Origin: Crenothrix polyspora
GTDB lineage: Bacteria; Pseudomonadota; Gammaproteobacteria; Methylococcales; Methylomonadaceae
Assembly: GCA_945903675.1 (NCBI GenBank)
Contig: CAMDOP010000038.1
Span: 1 to 15,967, forward strand
Direction of reading: 5' to 3'
DNA: 15,967 bases
Below the pieces are notes generated by a model, which saw nothing but the letters and a program-made list of their open reading frames with translations, had not been told where the DNA came from and ran no database searches. This document shows, in pieces, positions 6,598 through 13,489 of this stretch (position 1 is the stretch's first letter; every line of letters begins with the position of its first letter). The translations under genes and the position numbers were made by a program.

Positions 6598-6791
6598 AAA
6601 GCATAGATTTGAATATCCAAATCAATTTCAAATCTTATAATCCCTTCTTCTTCATGTTTTTTTTATTCCGTGGTTTTTTTCTGAATGCGGACTCAATAGA
6701 ATCATTCTGTTTTAAATGTTTTTAGGTCTTAGTATTTCACTTACGATTTAGTCGGAAATTTATTAACAACTTATATAGAAATGAGAATTAT
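6598..6791. other. Intergenic region after abiEii, weak hairpin only
   Basis: An inverted repeat AGATTTGAA (6605-6613) / TTCAAATCT (6627-6635) lies eight bases after the abiEii stop. The first T-rich run comes only about 20 bases later (6657-6667), so it is a weak terminator candidate. I see no gene on either strand here. Confidence 0.35.
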
Positions 6792-6925
6792 TTGCATTAA
6801 TGCGCTTTTATGTTAATATATACTTGACTTAATTTAAACCAAGTCAATCATCATTAAGCTGCAAACAGTCTTATAGACAATCATATTTAAAGCAAGATCA
6901 AATCAGCTCAGACTGATATTTGATC
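6792..6925 (+). promoter_or_regulatory. Promoter and dyad symmetries upstream of the DUF2787 module
   Basis: A -35 TTGCAT (6792-6797) and -10 TAATAT (6814-6819) with 16-base spacing lead into a perfect 7-bp dyad TTGACTT (6824-6830) / AAGTCAA (6841-6847), placed where a repressor would act. A second hairpin, GATCAAATCAG (6896-6906) with CTGATATTTGATC (6913-6925, two-base bulge), lies in the presumed 190-base leader. The long leader with two dyads suggests regulated expression of the downstream genes; this is inference. Confidence 0.45.
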
Positions 6926-7005
6926 TCTCAAATTATTTAATCAAATCGGTAACTCCAGTTGGCAAATATCTTTGCTAGGCTGCGCCTTGCCGTGGGAGAA
7001 ACATA

Positions 7006-7410
7006 ATGAAAATCATACAAACAAGTTACCCTTTAGCCATCAGTAAAAAGCTGGTGTCTATTCTCACCACCGAAATTGAAAAGTCCGACATCGATACGTC
7101 AACAGGCGTCATCATCAATTTTCGCGATCCAGATTATAAGGCAGAAACAGGCGGTTACCATCCCGTGTAAATAAGTGTTGATGCCCTGGGGAAAATTCAG
7201 TACATCACTGACTTTACCTATGTGGGTCAGGGCCATTATGCTGAATTAGCTAAAGAACTAGATTTCGATTTTAGTCATGCGCAATTTCAGCAAATGGGTC
7301 GTCATTTTCAGATTAGAGACGGCGCCGCTTTATACAAGATCTGGCAAGCAAATTTCTGTCATTATTATGACTGGAAGGTTTTTGATGTCACTGTTCAAGC
7401 TCTAGAGTGA
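7006..7410 (+). pseudogene. DUF2787-family protein gene with in-frame nonsense codon
   Basis: The ATG at 7006, after GGGAGA, opens a frame encoding MKIIQTSYPLAISKKL, later GVIINFRDPDYKAE and GGYHPV, then TAA at 7168-7170. The same frame continues without another stop as ISVDALGKIQYITDF, YVGQGHYAELAKELDFDF and so on to TGA at 7408-7410. The whole is 134 residues, the usual DUF2787 size, and the family pattern at the break (HPVEI) implies GAA changed to TAA at codon 55. Re-initiation at the GTG at 7222 would give only a C-terminal piece of 62 residues. DUF2787 proteins are of unknown function and are common in ICEs and plasmids, often near RadC-like genes as here. It ends three bases before the next gene. 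Confidence 0.7.
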
Positions 7411-7413
7411 TGT

Positions 7414-7938
7414 ATGTCAAAACCTTATCAACAAGGCTCATTAGATGGTTTATGTGGGATATATGCGCTAGTTAATGCTGTCGATTTTCTGTGCGGTCCT
7501 TTATCTAGTCTACAAGCTAGGACCTTGTTTAGACAGATTTTGCTACATATTGAAAGCAAAGGATCTTTAGCTGATCGCTGTACCGAAGGCATTGTCATCA
7601 ATGAATTGGCCGGTATCCTAAAATTCGTCGTCTGCAAACACTATCCCATTAAACGTTTCAAACCCTTTCATCAGCAACCCGGTGTTAGTCAACAACGTTA
7701 TTTACAGACCTTAAGTGATTTTCTAAAGCAACCTAATACGATTGTTCTTCTGTGCTTAGAAGGTTATTACCATCATTGGACACTTATTCGAGAGATTACT
7801 GACACGAAGCTAGTGGCTTACGATTCTAGTGGTATTCACTATGTATTACAGAGTAGTTGCTCCATGAAAAATGATCACGTTGAAAGGCGACATTGGCTAT
7901 TGCCAGCACAAACTTACTTGTTAAAGAAGAGTCGCTGA
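7414..7938 (+). CDS. Papain-like cysteine-peptidase-like protein of unknown function
   Basis: A 174-residue protein I cannot assign to a named gene. Near the N terminus is QQGSLDGLCGIYALVNA, with Gln7 and Cys14 in the arrangement of the oxyanion-hole Gln and nucleophile Cys of papain-fold peptidases. His120/His121 in YYHHWTLI and Asp137 in VAYDSSG sit at the distance and in the strand contexts expected for the rest of the triad. No signal peptide or membrane segment is seen, so it is probably cytoplasmic. It follows DUF2787 by three bases and precedes the RadC gene by 63, forming a likely operon. It could be a peptidase, deamidase, transglutaminase or deubiquitinase-like enzyme; the fold call is inference from motifs. 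The ATG overlaps no strong ribosome site, so translation may be coupled to DUF2787. Confidence 0.65.
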   Translation: MSKPYQQGSLDGLCGIYALVNAVDFLCGPLSSLQARTLFRQILLHIESKGSLADRCTEGIVINELAGILKFVVCKHYPIKRFKPFHQQPGVSQQRYLQTLSDFLKQPNTIVLLCLEGYYHHWTLIREITDTKLVAYDSSGIHYVLQSSCSMKNDHVERRHWLLPAQTYLLKKSR

Positions 7939-8001
7939 AAAGGCGACGAGTGTTTTAATCCATCTTATATTTTCTTAATATTCATTCACTAGGAGTACGT
8001 T

Positions 8002-8502
8002 ATGATTTCACACAAAGGTTTTATTGCCACTGAACAAGTCGGTCAATACATCACCAATCGACCTGTTAATGCCGAAGATATACTGGCCATGGCAAATAAG
8101 TTGATTCGGCATAAGTTTGCCAGAGGACATGCCATTACCAATCCGCAATTAGCTGCTTCGTATTTACCACTACGCTTAGCACAACTTGAACATGAAACAT
8201 TCTGGACATTGTTTTTGGATAATCAGCATAAGATCCTAGCGTTTGAAGAGTTATTTCGAGGCACCATTAATGAGTCATCCATCTATCCACGCGAAGTGGT
8301 AAAACGCACCTTACAGTTGAATGCATCTGCCGTCATCTTTGCGCACAACCATCCTTCAGGCGCCACTGTCGCCAGCGCAGCCGATATTGATATTACTCAT
8401 AGACTGAAAGCGGCTTTAGCGTTGATTGATGTCACTGTATTGGATCATTTTATTGTCGGCGGGGATGTAGTAACGTCAATGGCTGAACAGGGAGATCTGT
8501 AA
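8002..8502 (+). CDS. RadC-family JAB/MPN-domain protein
   Basis: A 166-residue protein of the RadC/YeeS type found on mobile elements. The C-terminal JAB domain carries the metal-binding signature HNHPSG...S..D: His115, His117, Ser125 and Asp128, with the upstream glutamate in FEELFRGT. The N-terminal HhH part of chromosomal RadC is missing, as is usual for the short mobile-element versions. An AGGAG ribosome site lies 6 bases before the ATG. Despite the name, a role in DNA repair is not established; the fold is that of metalloproteases that cleave isopeptide bonds. Its position after a peptidase-like gene is discussed under findings. Confidence 0.9.
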   Translation: MISHKGFIATEQVGQYITNRPVNAEDILAMANKLIRHKFARGHAITNPQLAASYLPLRLAQLEHETFWTLFLDNQHKILAFEELFRGTINESSIYPREVVKRTLQLNASAVIFAHNHPSGATVASAADIDITHRLKAALALIDVTVLDHFIVGGDVVTSMAEQGDL

Positions 8503-8530
8503 AAAATATTACTTGTGACAATGAACATTT

Positions 8531-8681
8531 ACACAGGTGATGTTTCAACTTAACCTGTGTCGGCTTAACTTTTAAGTTAGTCATAAAGCAAGCAACAACA
8601 CTTCAAAAAATCCTACTAAAACAGATCCAATTTAATTGATTCAGGTTCAGCTCAGTTCGATTGGGGCGGACTGAATTAAAT
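8531..8681. repeat. Two inverted repeats between radC and the integrase gene
   Basis: A perfect 8-bp dyad ACACAGGT (8531-8538) / ACCTGTGT (8553-8560) follows radC, and a short TAACTT-TT-AAGTTA hairpin comes right after it. A second, imperfect dyad has arms ATTTAATT-gatt-CAG (8630-8644) and CTG-AATTAAAT (8671-8681), about 40 bases before the recombinase gene. The first may end radC transcription although it has no U-tract. The second is placed like a promoter operator or recombination site. No gene fits in this gap. Confidence 0.5.
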
Positions 8682-8719
8682 TAAAACTCATCCTTATTTA
8701 CTTTTTCTAAGGAACTATT

Positions 8720-9673
8720 ATGACCTTAAGCAAACAACAACTTCAATCTAAGTTTGACCAATATTATATCCACACTCAACAGCATCAAACTAACCCCGTC
8801 AGCGTTTATTTAGAGAGTCTGGCACCCACTGGTCGCCGCTCGATGAAAAGCTCATTACTCAGTTCAACTATGTTACTGGGCTTTGATGGGCCCTTAGAAA
8901 CAATGCCTTGGAATATGATTGAATATCAGCATTTGGCGCAGATTAGAAGTACGCTAGGCCAACAAGGTAAAGCTGTTAATACCATTAATTTGGCGCTGTC
9001 CGCATTACGGGGCGTGATGCGCTCCTGCTTCAATCTTGGCTTAATCAAAGCTGATCAACTCATGCTATTAAACAATGTTAAGTCGGTACGGGGTCAGCGT
9101 CTTCCCAGTGGCCGTAGCTTGACAGCGCATGAGGCGCAAAAGTTGCTGCGAAGTTGCGCTAAAGACCTATCCATCGCGGGTAGACGCGACCATGCGTTGA
9201 TTGCGCTCATGTTGGCTACGGGACTGCGCCGTTCAGAAGTAGTGGCCATCAGTATGTCCGATCTCAAAAGCAAAACGGGCTTATTAAATATTCACAGTGG
9301 TAAAGGCGGCAAACAGCGTATTGCTTACCTCAATACTGAAAGCCGTTTGCTAATGCGTCACTGGCGAAAGTTGCGAGGCGAACAAGCCGGTTATTTATTT
9401 AATCCTATCAGTAAATCGGGCTCCGTATTGGATAGACCACTCGCCAGCCAAAGCGTCTATGACATTGTGTGTCAACGCGCTGAACGGGCTAAAATCGACA
9501 CCGTCAGACCCCATGATCTAAGACGAACCTTTGTCACACAATTGCTTGAGTCGGGTGTAGACCTCAATACCACTCGACAGTTGGCGGGGCATCAAGATAT
9601 TCAAACTACCGCCCGTTATGATTTTCGCTCAAGTAAAACCCAGCAAAAGGCGGTGCAACAACTTTCAAAATAA
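8720..9673 (+). CDS. XerC/D-like tyrosine recombinase (integrase)
   Basis: A 317-residue site-specific recombinase with the full set of catalytic residues: Arg170 in TGLRRSE, Lys195/198 in HSGKGGKQR, His265 and Arg268 in RPHDLRRTF, His291 in LAGHQDIQTT and the nucleophile Tyr300 in ARYDF. An N-terminal SAM-like core-binding domain (about 20-125) precedes it. TAAGGA lies six bases before the ATG. It resembles Xer-like recombinases seen inside ICEs and plasmids rather than P4-type integrases with an arm-binding domain. It is 5 kb from the tRNA att fragment, so it may not be the enzyme that inserted the element; it may resolve dimers or move a sub-element. Flanking dyads on both sides could be its sites. 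Confidence 0.9.
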   Translation: MTLSKQQLQSKFDQYYIHTQQHQTNPVSVYLESLAPTGRRSMKSSLLSSTMLLGFDGPLETMPWNMIEYQHLAQIRSTLGQQGKAVNTINLALSALRGVMRSCFNLGLIKADQLMLLNNVKSVRGQRLPSGRSLTAHEAQKLLRSCAKDLSIAGRRDHALIALMLATGLRRSEVVAISMSDLKSKTGLLNIHSGKGGKQRIAYLNTESRLLMRHWRKLRGEQAGYLFNPISKSGSVLDRPLASQSVYDIVCQRAERAKIDTVRPHDLRRTFVTQLLESGVDLNTTRQLAGHQDIQTTARYDFRSSKTQQKAVQQLSK

Positions 9674-9736
9674 CAGTCATTCACTTCAACACTTTCCAAC
9701 TGCAACACTGCAACAAAATAACCGTAAGAACACGTC

Positions 9737-9786
9737 ATTAACCAATTGCTAGCAACGTCATAGAACGTAACTAGCTTGGTGTTAAT
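9737..9786. repeat. Imperfect 22-bp inverted repeat downstream of the recombinase
   Basis: Left arm 9737-9758 (ATTAACCAATTGCTAGCAAC and GT) and right arm 9764-9786 (ending CTAGCTTGGTGTTAAT) are near-complementary around a short centre. The blocks ATTAAC, CAA, GCTAG and ACGT match. Two binding arms around a 5-6 base centre are the architecture of a Xer-like recombination core. A transcript hairpin without a U-tract is the alternative. Confidence 0.5.
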
Positions 9787-9811
9787 CCATAAACTCCTTT
9801 AGGAATATCAC

Positions 9812-10099
9812 ATGAATTCACATAAAAACAACTTATTTGATCTTGGCAGAATCGTGGCAACACCCGGTGCTATTGAGGCGCTTGAAACGACGGGTGTGTT
9901 ACCAATCAGCTTAATATGCCGCCATCAATATGGCGATTGGGGCGACCTATGCGACGAGGACAAAACTGTAAATGACGAGGCCGTTCATCGAGGTAGCCGG
10001 ATATTTTCGTCGTATCAAATAACGCCATCGGTCAATATTTGGGTCATTACTGAGGCGAATCGCTGGATAACGACCTTGTTATTACCGTCGGAATATTAA
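9812..10099 (+). CDS. Small conserved plasmid/ICE-associated protein of unknown function
   Basis: A 95-residue protein with the segments LGRIVATPGAIEALETTGV, HQYGDWGDLCDEDKTVND and ITPSVNIWVITEANRWITTLLLPSEY. I recognise it as a conserved protein common on plasmids and ICEs; databases often carry it as hypothetical or, wrongly, as a restriction-enzyme subunit. It has no catalytic motif, signal peptide or membrane segment that I can see. AGGA lies 7 bases before the ATG. It is usually found near recombination or transfer genes, as here after the recombinase. Function unknown. Confidence 0.75.
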   Translation: MNSHKNNLFDLGRIVATPGAIEALETTGVLPISLICRHQYGDWGDLCDEDKTVNDEAVHRGSRIFSSYQITPSVNIWVITEANRWITTLLLPSEY

Positions 10100-10137
10100 C
10101 GTTAATGCTATAAGTCAGTAGTAAGACACCACTCATT

Positions 10138-10208
10138 ACCTAAGCGACAGCTATGATTTTATATATCTTAAATAATTAATTGATAGCGTCTAAAAATGTC
10201 GCTTAGGT
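10138..10208. repeat. Perfect 12-bp inverted repeat between convergent genes
   Basis: ACCTAAGCGACA (10138-10149) and TGTCGCTTAGGT (10197-10208) are exact complements with 47 bases between; inside them GCTAT (10150-10154) and ATAGC continue the pairing after a bulge. The centre is almost all A and T. It lies between the convergent 95-residue gene and fic. It has no U-tract, so it may be a mini-element, a cruciform or a recombination site rather than a simple terminator. Confidence 0.6.
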
Positions 10209-10262
10209 CTTGCATAATAAAATAAATGAACGTCAGTTTCATTCAACACTATCTGATTACGC

Positions 10263-11681
10263 TCATATTTTGTTATTTTCTTGCCAAGCCGCAAACTCTA
10301 GCGGTCTCAATCCAAAACGAACCACATTACCGGCGTGCAGATGTTGAAACTCTGCAATGACCAAATTAACAAACCGCTCACGATCTTCCTCAAGCACTGT
10401 TTCTGGCATTAGTAGACTAACATTGCTCACCTCTGCTGGTTTGCAAGCTCTGATAATGCTTGCAACTATGGAACTTAGTTGTAATCGGTAGCGTAGCCTA
10501 AAGGTATCCGGTGGCACTAAATGCTGTTGGACTGCCACATATTGCTGACAAGATCTTTCGTAAGCCCAGATAAAAACATCACGTAATAATTCCATCCGAT
10601 TGAGCTCATAAATACCAATCATGCCATCGACATAAGCTTGTTGTGGTACATCGATAAAAGACAGCGGGCATAGATTATGGCGAATTAACGGAATATTTGC
10701 TGCCAACCTTGAAACACGTTTATTCACATCTTCGAAAGGTTGAAGATAGGGCAAATGTACCATTAAGAAGAAGGCTTGTTCAAAAGGATCAATAATTTCG
10801 GCTGCCATATCTATAACGATACCAAACAACTCTTCTAAGCGCTGAGGCAATGCAATAGGCAGATAAACGCTGCCGCCAATATCAACCGCTCGATTTCGAA
10901 TACGCCCACACATTAAAGGATCAGCCATTAGACCATCGGACAAAAAAGCGTGTAGTGCAATGATGGTTTCTTTAGAAACATCGGTTTGATCAATATTCAT
11001 GACCAAATACTCAATGGCAGATTTATGATTAAGGATCATCTGCGTTTCCATTGCATCCTTACCTTCTGCGGCTTGACCAAACTCAATCAATCTTTCGGTA
11101 TCAAGTTGGCTGTAAGTATTTCCTTCTAATTGAGATGAGGCCCAAGATAAATCAATCAGTAATCGGTTAAGAATATCCCGAGCAAAAGTACCAGCTGGAG
11201 TATTTTCAGCTGGTGATCGTCCTAAGCTATGCAACTGCTCTCTAATGTCAGCCGGTAAATAATAAGTCTGATTAGGGTGGTATTGCTCTAAGAAGTCAGT
11301 CTTATAGCTTACAGGCCTACGTTGTTGGCGTGGTTTTTTGACATAGTTTTTAATTTCCTGAGCTTCGGCTGATAAAGGTACATAAACTTCACCCACTAGC
11401 TCAGACTTATCGTCATTGGAAGAGCTGTTTAACGTTGTAGTTTCATCTGGAATTAAATATTTGAGAGCTCGACCTACGCCAGCGGCGGTAATGCGTTTTT
11501 GGGATATTAGTGTTGCTAATCGCCGCTGAAGTGTACGCTTACTAGTGCTATCTATAGTCTTAGCGATAGCGTCTAAGCCAATACCGTGAGGAGTCTTAGC
11601 AATCAATTCAACAATCTGATCAAGTTCATGGGTGATGTTGATATTTGGCATTGTCATGTCGATTAGTTGGGTGTATTGCAT
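10263..11681 (-). CDS. Fic-domain protein with N-terminal helix-turn-helix; catalytic His replaced by Gln
   Basis: A 472-residue protein. Residues about 18-77 form a winged-helix region (LDAIAKTIDSTSKRTLQRRL then a basic wing). A Fic_N-like segment contains SSQLEGN (182-188), matching the inhibitory motif (S/T)xxxE(G/N) of class II Fic proteins with Glu186. The Fic core is LQPFEDVNKRVSR (313-325), where HPFxxGNGRxxR is canonical: His is Gln314, the first Gly is Val319, and Asn320, Lys321, Arg322 and Arg325 are kept. Canonical Fic enzymes transfer AMP from ATP to a hydroxyl using that His, so AMPylation is doubtful. This FEDVNKR variant recurs in a large subfamily, so it is not a random mutation. 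ATGs at 11657 and 11651 are alternative starts; none has a good ribosome site. Two palindromes lie at the 5' end. Confidence 0.85.
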   Translation of the reverse strand: MQYTQLIDMTMPNINITHELDQIVELIAKTPHGIGLDAIAKTIDSTSKRTLQRRLATLISQKRITAAGVGRALKYLIPDETTTLNSSSNDDKSELVGEVYVPLSAEAQEIKNYVKKPRQQRRPVSYKTDFLEQYHPNQTYYLPADIREQLHSLGRSPAENTPAGTFARDILNRLLIDLSWASSQLEGNTYSQLDTERLIEFGQAAEGKDAMETQMILNHKSAIEYLVMNIDQTDVSKETIIALHAFLSDGLMADPLMCGRIRNRAVDIGGSVYLPIALPQRLEELFGIVIDMAAEIIDPFEQAFFLMVHLPYLQPFEDVNKRVSRLAANIPLIRHNLCPLSFIDVPQQAYVDGMIGIYELNRMELLRDVFIWAYERSCQQYVAVQQHLVPPDTFRLRYRLQLSSIVASIIRACKPAEVSNVSLLMPETVLEEDRERFVNLVIAEFQHLHAGNVVRFGLRPLEFAAWQENNKI

Positions 11682-11742
11682 TATCGCGCCATTTTAGATG
11701 GCACGCAAATCAGGTATCACGCCACTCATAATGGCACGATAA
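11681..11742 (-). promoter_or_regulatory. Double palindromic operator at the 5' end of fic
   Basis: Four copies of a motif near RATGGCRCGATAA occur in alternating orientation: 11681-11693 (minus, AATGGCGCGATAA), 11697-11709 (plus, GATGGCACGCAAA), 11715-11727 (minus, AGTGGCGTGATAC) and 11730-11742 (plus, AATGGCACGATAA). They pair into two dyads with centres about 34 bases apart, close to three DNA turns. The first dyad abuts the annotated ATG. The layout fits cooperative binding by a dimeric regulator; the winged helix of the Fic protein itself is the natural candidate, by inference. Confidence 0.65.
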
Positions 11743-12090
11743 AAAGTGATGCATTAAACTATCTGAAATGTTATAGCTCACGTAACAATAACACTCAACC
11801 AGATTCAAGCTAAAGCAGTTCCAATCTCTGAAGCGTCTATAAACAGTATCTTCTTCGACATGAACTTGATGGTACTGCTCCGGGATTTTTTTGTGCCCAC
11901 AATAGTTAAGCGGTATACCAACAAATTCTTAGATCTTTATTAGAAAAGACAATACGTAGCATCTCATCGTCAGTCAGGTTAATGGTTATTTGAACTCTAG
12001 GCTTCTGCGTTTTTGAGTGAACTCTAATTAAATAATCGCGACACACCTTAGCGAAGTTAAGTGTAATTGGTGCGTAGATCTAAAGCGGTT
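11743..12090. other. Intergenic stretch with possible degraded minus-strand coding remnant
   Basis: No intact gene is seen. On the minus strand one frame is open from 12079 to 11906 (containing KPRVQITINLTDDEMLRIVF), and a second from about 11940 to 11710 (containing IPLNYCGHKKIPEQYHQVHV). Joined by one frameshift these would give about 120 residues, but neither has a start codon with a ribosome site, and I recognise no family. The end of the second overlaps the fic operators. Treat as an unproven remnant. Confidence 0.25.
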
Positions 12091-12202
12091 GAATGAGTTG
12101 CATAAGTTACACAGCAATTTTTTCTTTTTCAATACGTAAAAAAAAATACTATTTTTAATGTACTGAATGATTTTTAACTTATGCAACTTATGAAAGTTAT
12201 GA
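12091..12202. repeat. Inverted and tandem 9-nt repeats around an AT-rich tract (possible replication origin)
   Basis: Three tandem 9-mers AACTTATGC, AACTTATGA, AAGTTATGA occupy 12176-12202. On the other side, inverted, are AACTTATGC (12100-12108) and AACTCATTC (12091-12099). The facing arms give a perfect 13-bp dyad (12096-12108 / 12176-12188) around about 67 almost pure A/T bases. Such repeats beside a melting region, next to a primase-helicase gene, resemble origins of P4-like and plasmid replicons, although iterons are usually longer. A remnant IS end is an alternative. Confidence 0.45.
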
Positions 12203-12247
12203 TTATTTTTAATAAACTGAAGGATTTATAGGGCTTTTTCCCACAAG

Positions 12248-13418
12248 GGTAGTCCTTACAAATCAATGCAGGTTGTTTTTTATCAATGAGTTACCGGAAT
12301 AGGTGTCACGAATAAGAATCTCCAAGTAAATGCCTCTTGAGTTAATCCCATTGCCATGGCAGGCGTTCGATGTATCCATTTTTTTTGGAATCGTGACATG
12401 TCAGGCACTGTAAGAGGCAGCCTTAAGCTTTTATGATGGCACCGAGAGTTGTATTCATAGAGATTAAACCAAAGAGCATCCGTAAAGTTTGCTTTCTTTT
12501 TACAATAACCCAATGTTTTTCTTTGCAAATAAGACACTCGCTGTCTTAACGTCAGATTAAAGCGCTCAATATAAGAAGTATTTTGAGTTTTTCCTTTAAA
12601 ATCGTCTTCAGTTCCTTTTACAAAACACTTCTTGACGGTTACCAAGCGCATTTTTACTCTTTTCTTAACAATTTGCAGATAAACATAATCTATATCAGTG
12701 AATACCGACTGTAGCGCATTTTTGTAAGCTGCCAGCTTGTCGGTCGTGACCTTTAATGGATTAACCCGAGACAGTTTGCCTATGTAGTGATTGATGCGCG
12801 TCACCAGTTTGGTTGCGGTATGCGTAGTGCGATTGCCTAACTCAAAGTTCATCCAAAAGCGAGAATCGACTTCGAAGCCAATAAACACCCACAACTGGCT
12901 ATTCTTATTTTTCAAAAACGACCACAATTCATCCATCTGTATAAATAGCACAGTCAATGTTATCGATAAGCAGATAACATCATGAAATACATTAGCTTTC
13001 TTACTCACCCCCCGTTGCCATGTAGCAATGGTTCGGGTGTCTTTGAGCAATACATCTGCTATGGCATCAACTGATAAACCGTAGCAGCTTAATTTACACA
13101 TTTGTTCATACTCTTTAAAGCTACCATGCTTACCAAATAAATCACAATAACCCGTTTCAGAAAAGCGGTGCTTTCCATTTCCGCAGATAAACATTTGTCG
13201 AACTACGCCATCATTTTTGGTCTTATAGGCACCGTCTTTGGTTATGTTCTTATCCAAAGATTGATGGTAAATACAACTGCGTCTTGGGCAAAATAATTTT
13301 GATTCAATATTAAGTTTGGTTGGTGCGTGGTTCATGCCATTAGTACTGCAAAGTTTGGCGCTGTACCATGTCAAAAATTGATAAATATTACCACCTGCAT
13401 TGATTTGCAGGGACTATC
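12248..13418 (-). mobile_element. Complete IS1-family-like insertion sequence with TIRs and 8-bp target duplication
   Basis: The ends are inverted copies of each other over 29 bases with four mismatches: the left begins GGTAGTCC at 12248 and the right, read inward on the minus strand, begins GATAGTCC at 13418; both contain CAAATCAATGCAGGT. The element is flanked by identical 8-base repeats CCCACAAG at 12240-12247 and 13419-13426. Length is 1171 bp with one transposase gene filling it. IS1-type elements make 8-9 bp duplications. The perfect duplication and open transposase frame indicate a recent insertion. It lies between the possible origin and the primase gene. Confidence 0.85.
12283..13335 (-). 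CDS. IS1-family-like DDE transposase
   Basis: From the ATG at 13335 the product has 350 residues; an upstream in-frame TTG at 13374 would add 13. The N terminus holds a zinc-finger-like region (FCPRRSC, then FICGNGKHRFS), followed by a helix-turn-helix (LSVDAIADVLLKDTRTIATW). The catalytic domain has QMDELWSF (first Asp), KVTTDKLAAY (second Asp) and TSYIERFNLTLRQR (Glu), the DDE triad in IS1-like spacing. Classical IS1 makes its transposase by frameshifting between insA and insB; this single longer frame resembles the ISMhu11-like subgroup, by memory of that group. The stop lies within 40 bases of the left end. All motifs are intact, so it is probably active. Confidence 0.8.
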   Translation of the reverse strand: MNHAPTKLNIESKLFCPRRSCIYHQSLDKNITKDGAYKTKNDGVVRQMFICGNGKHRFSETGYCDLFGKHGSFKEYEQMCKLSCYGLSVDAIADVLLKDTRTIATWQRGVSKKANVFHDVICLSITLTVLFIQMDELWSFLKNKNSQLWVFIGFEVDSRFWMNFELGNRTTHTATKLVTRINHYIGKLSRVNPLKVTTDKLAAYKNALQSVFTDIDYVYLQIVKKRVKMRLVTVKKCFVKGTEDDFKGKTQNTSYIERFNLTLRQRVSYLQRKTLGYCKKKANFTDALWFNLYEYNSRCHHKSLRLPLTVPDMSRFQKKWIHRTPAMAMGLTQEAFTWRFLFVTPIPVTH

Positions 13419-13489
13419 CCCACAAGAGAGGTGCCGATGTGGTGCAGTCCAAGAAGATTAACCTCTTAGTCTGCAGCATTCGTTACCAA

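Noticed and set aside
7222..7410. Independent 62-residue gene starting at GTG 7222
   Set aside because: It is the continuation of the DUF2787 frame after the nonsense codon and has no ribosome site of its own.
10101..10208. Integron attC site
   Set aside because: The long dyad was tested for the RYYYAAC/GTTRRRY core pattern and lacks it in the right places; the recombinase is also not IntI-like in any motif I can see.
12791..12985. 64-codon plus-strand frame
   Set aside because: Antisense shadow of the IS transposase.
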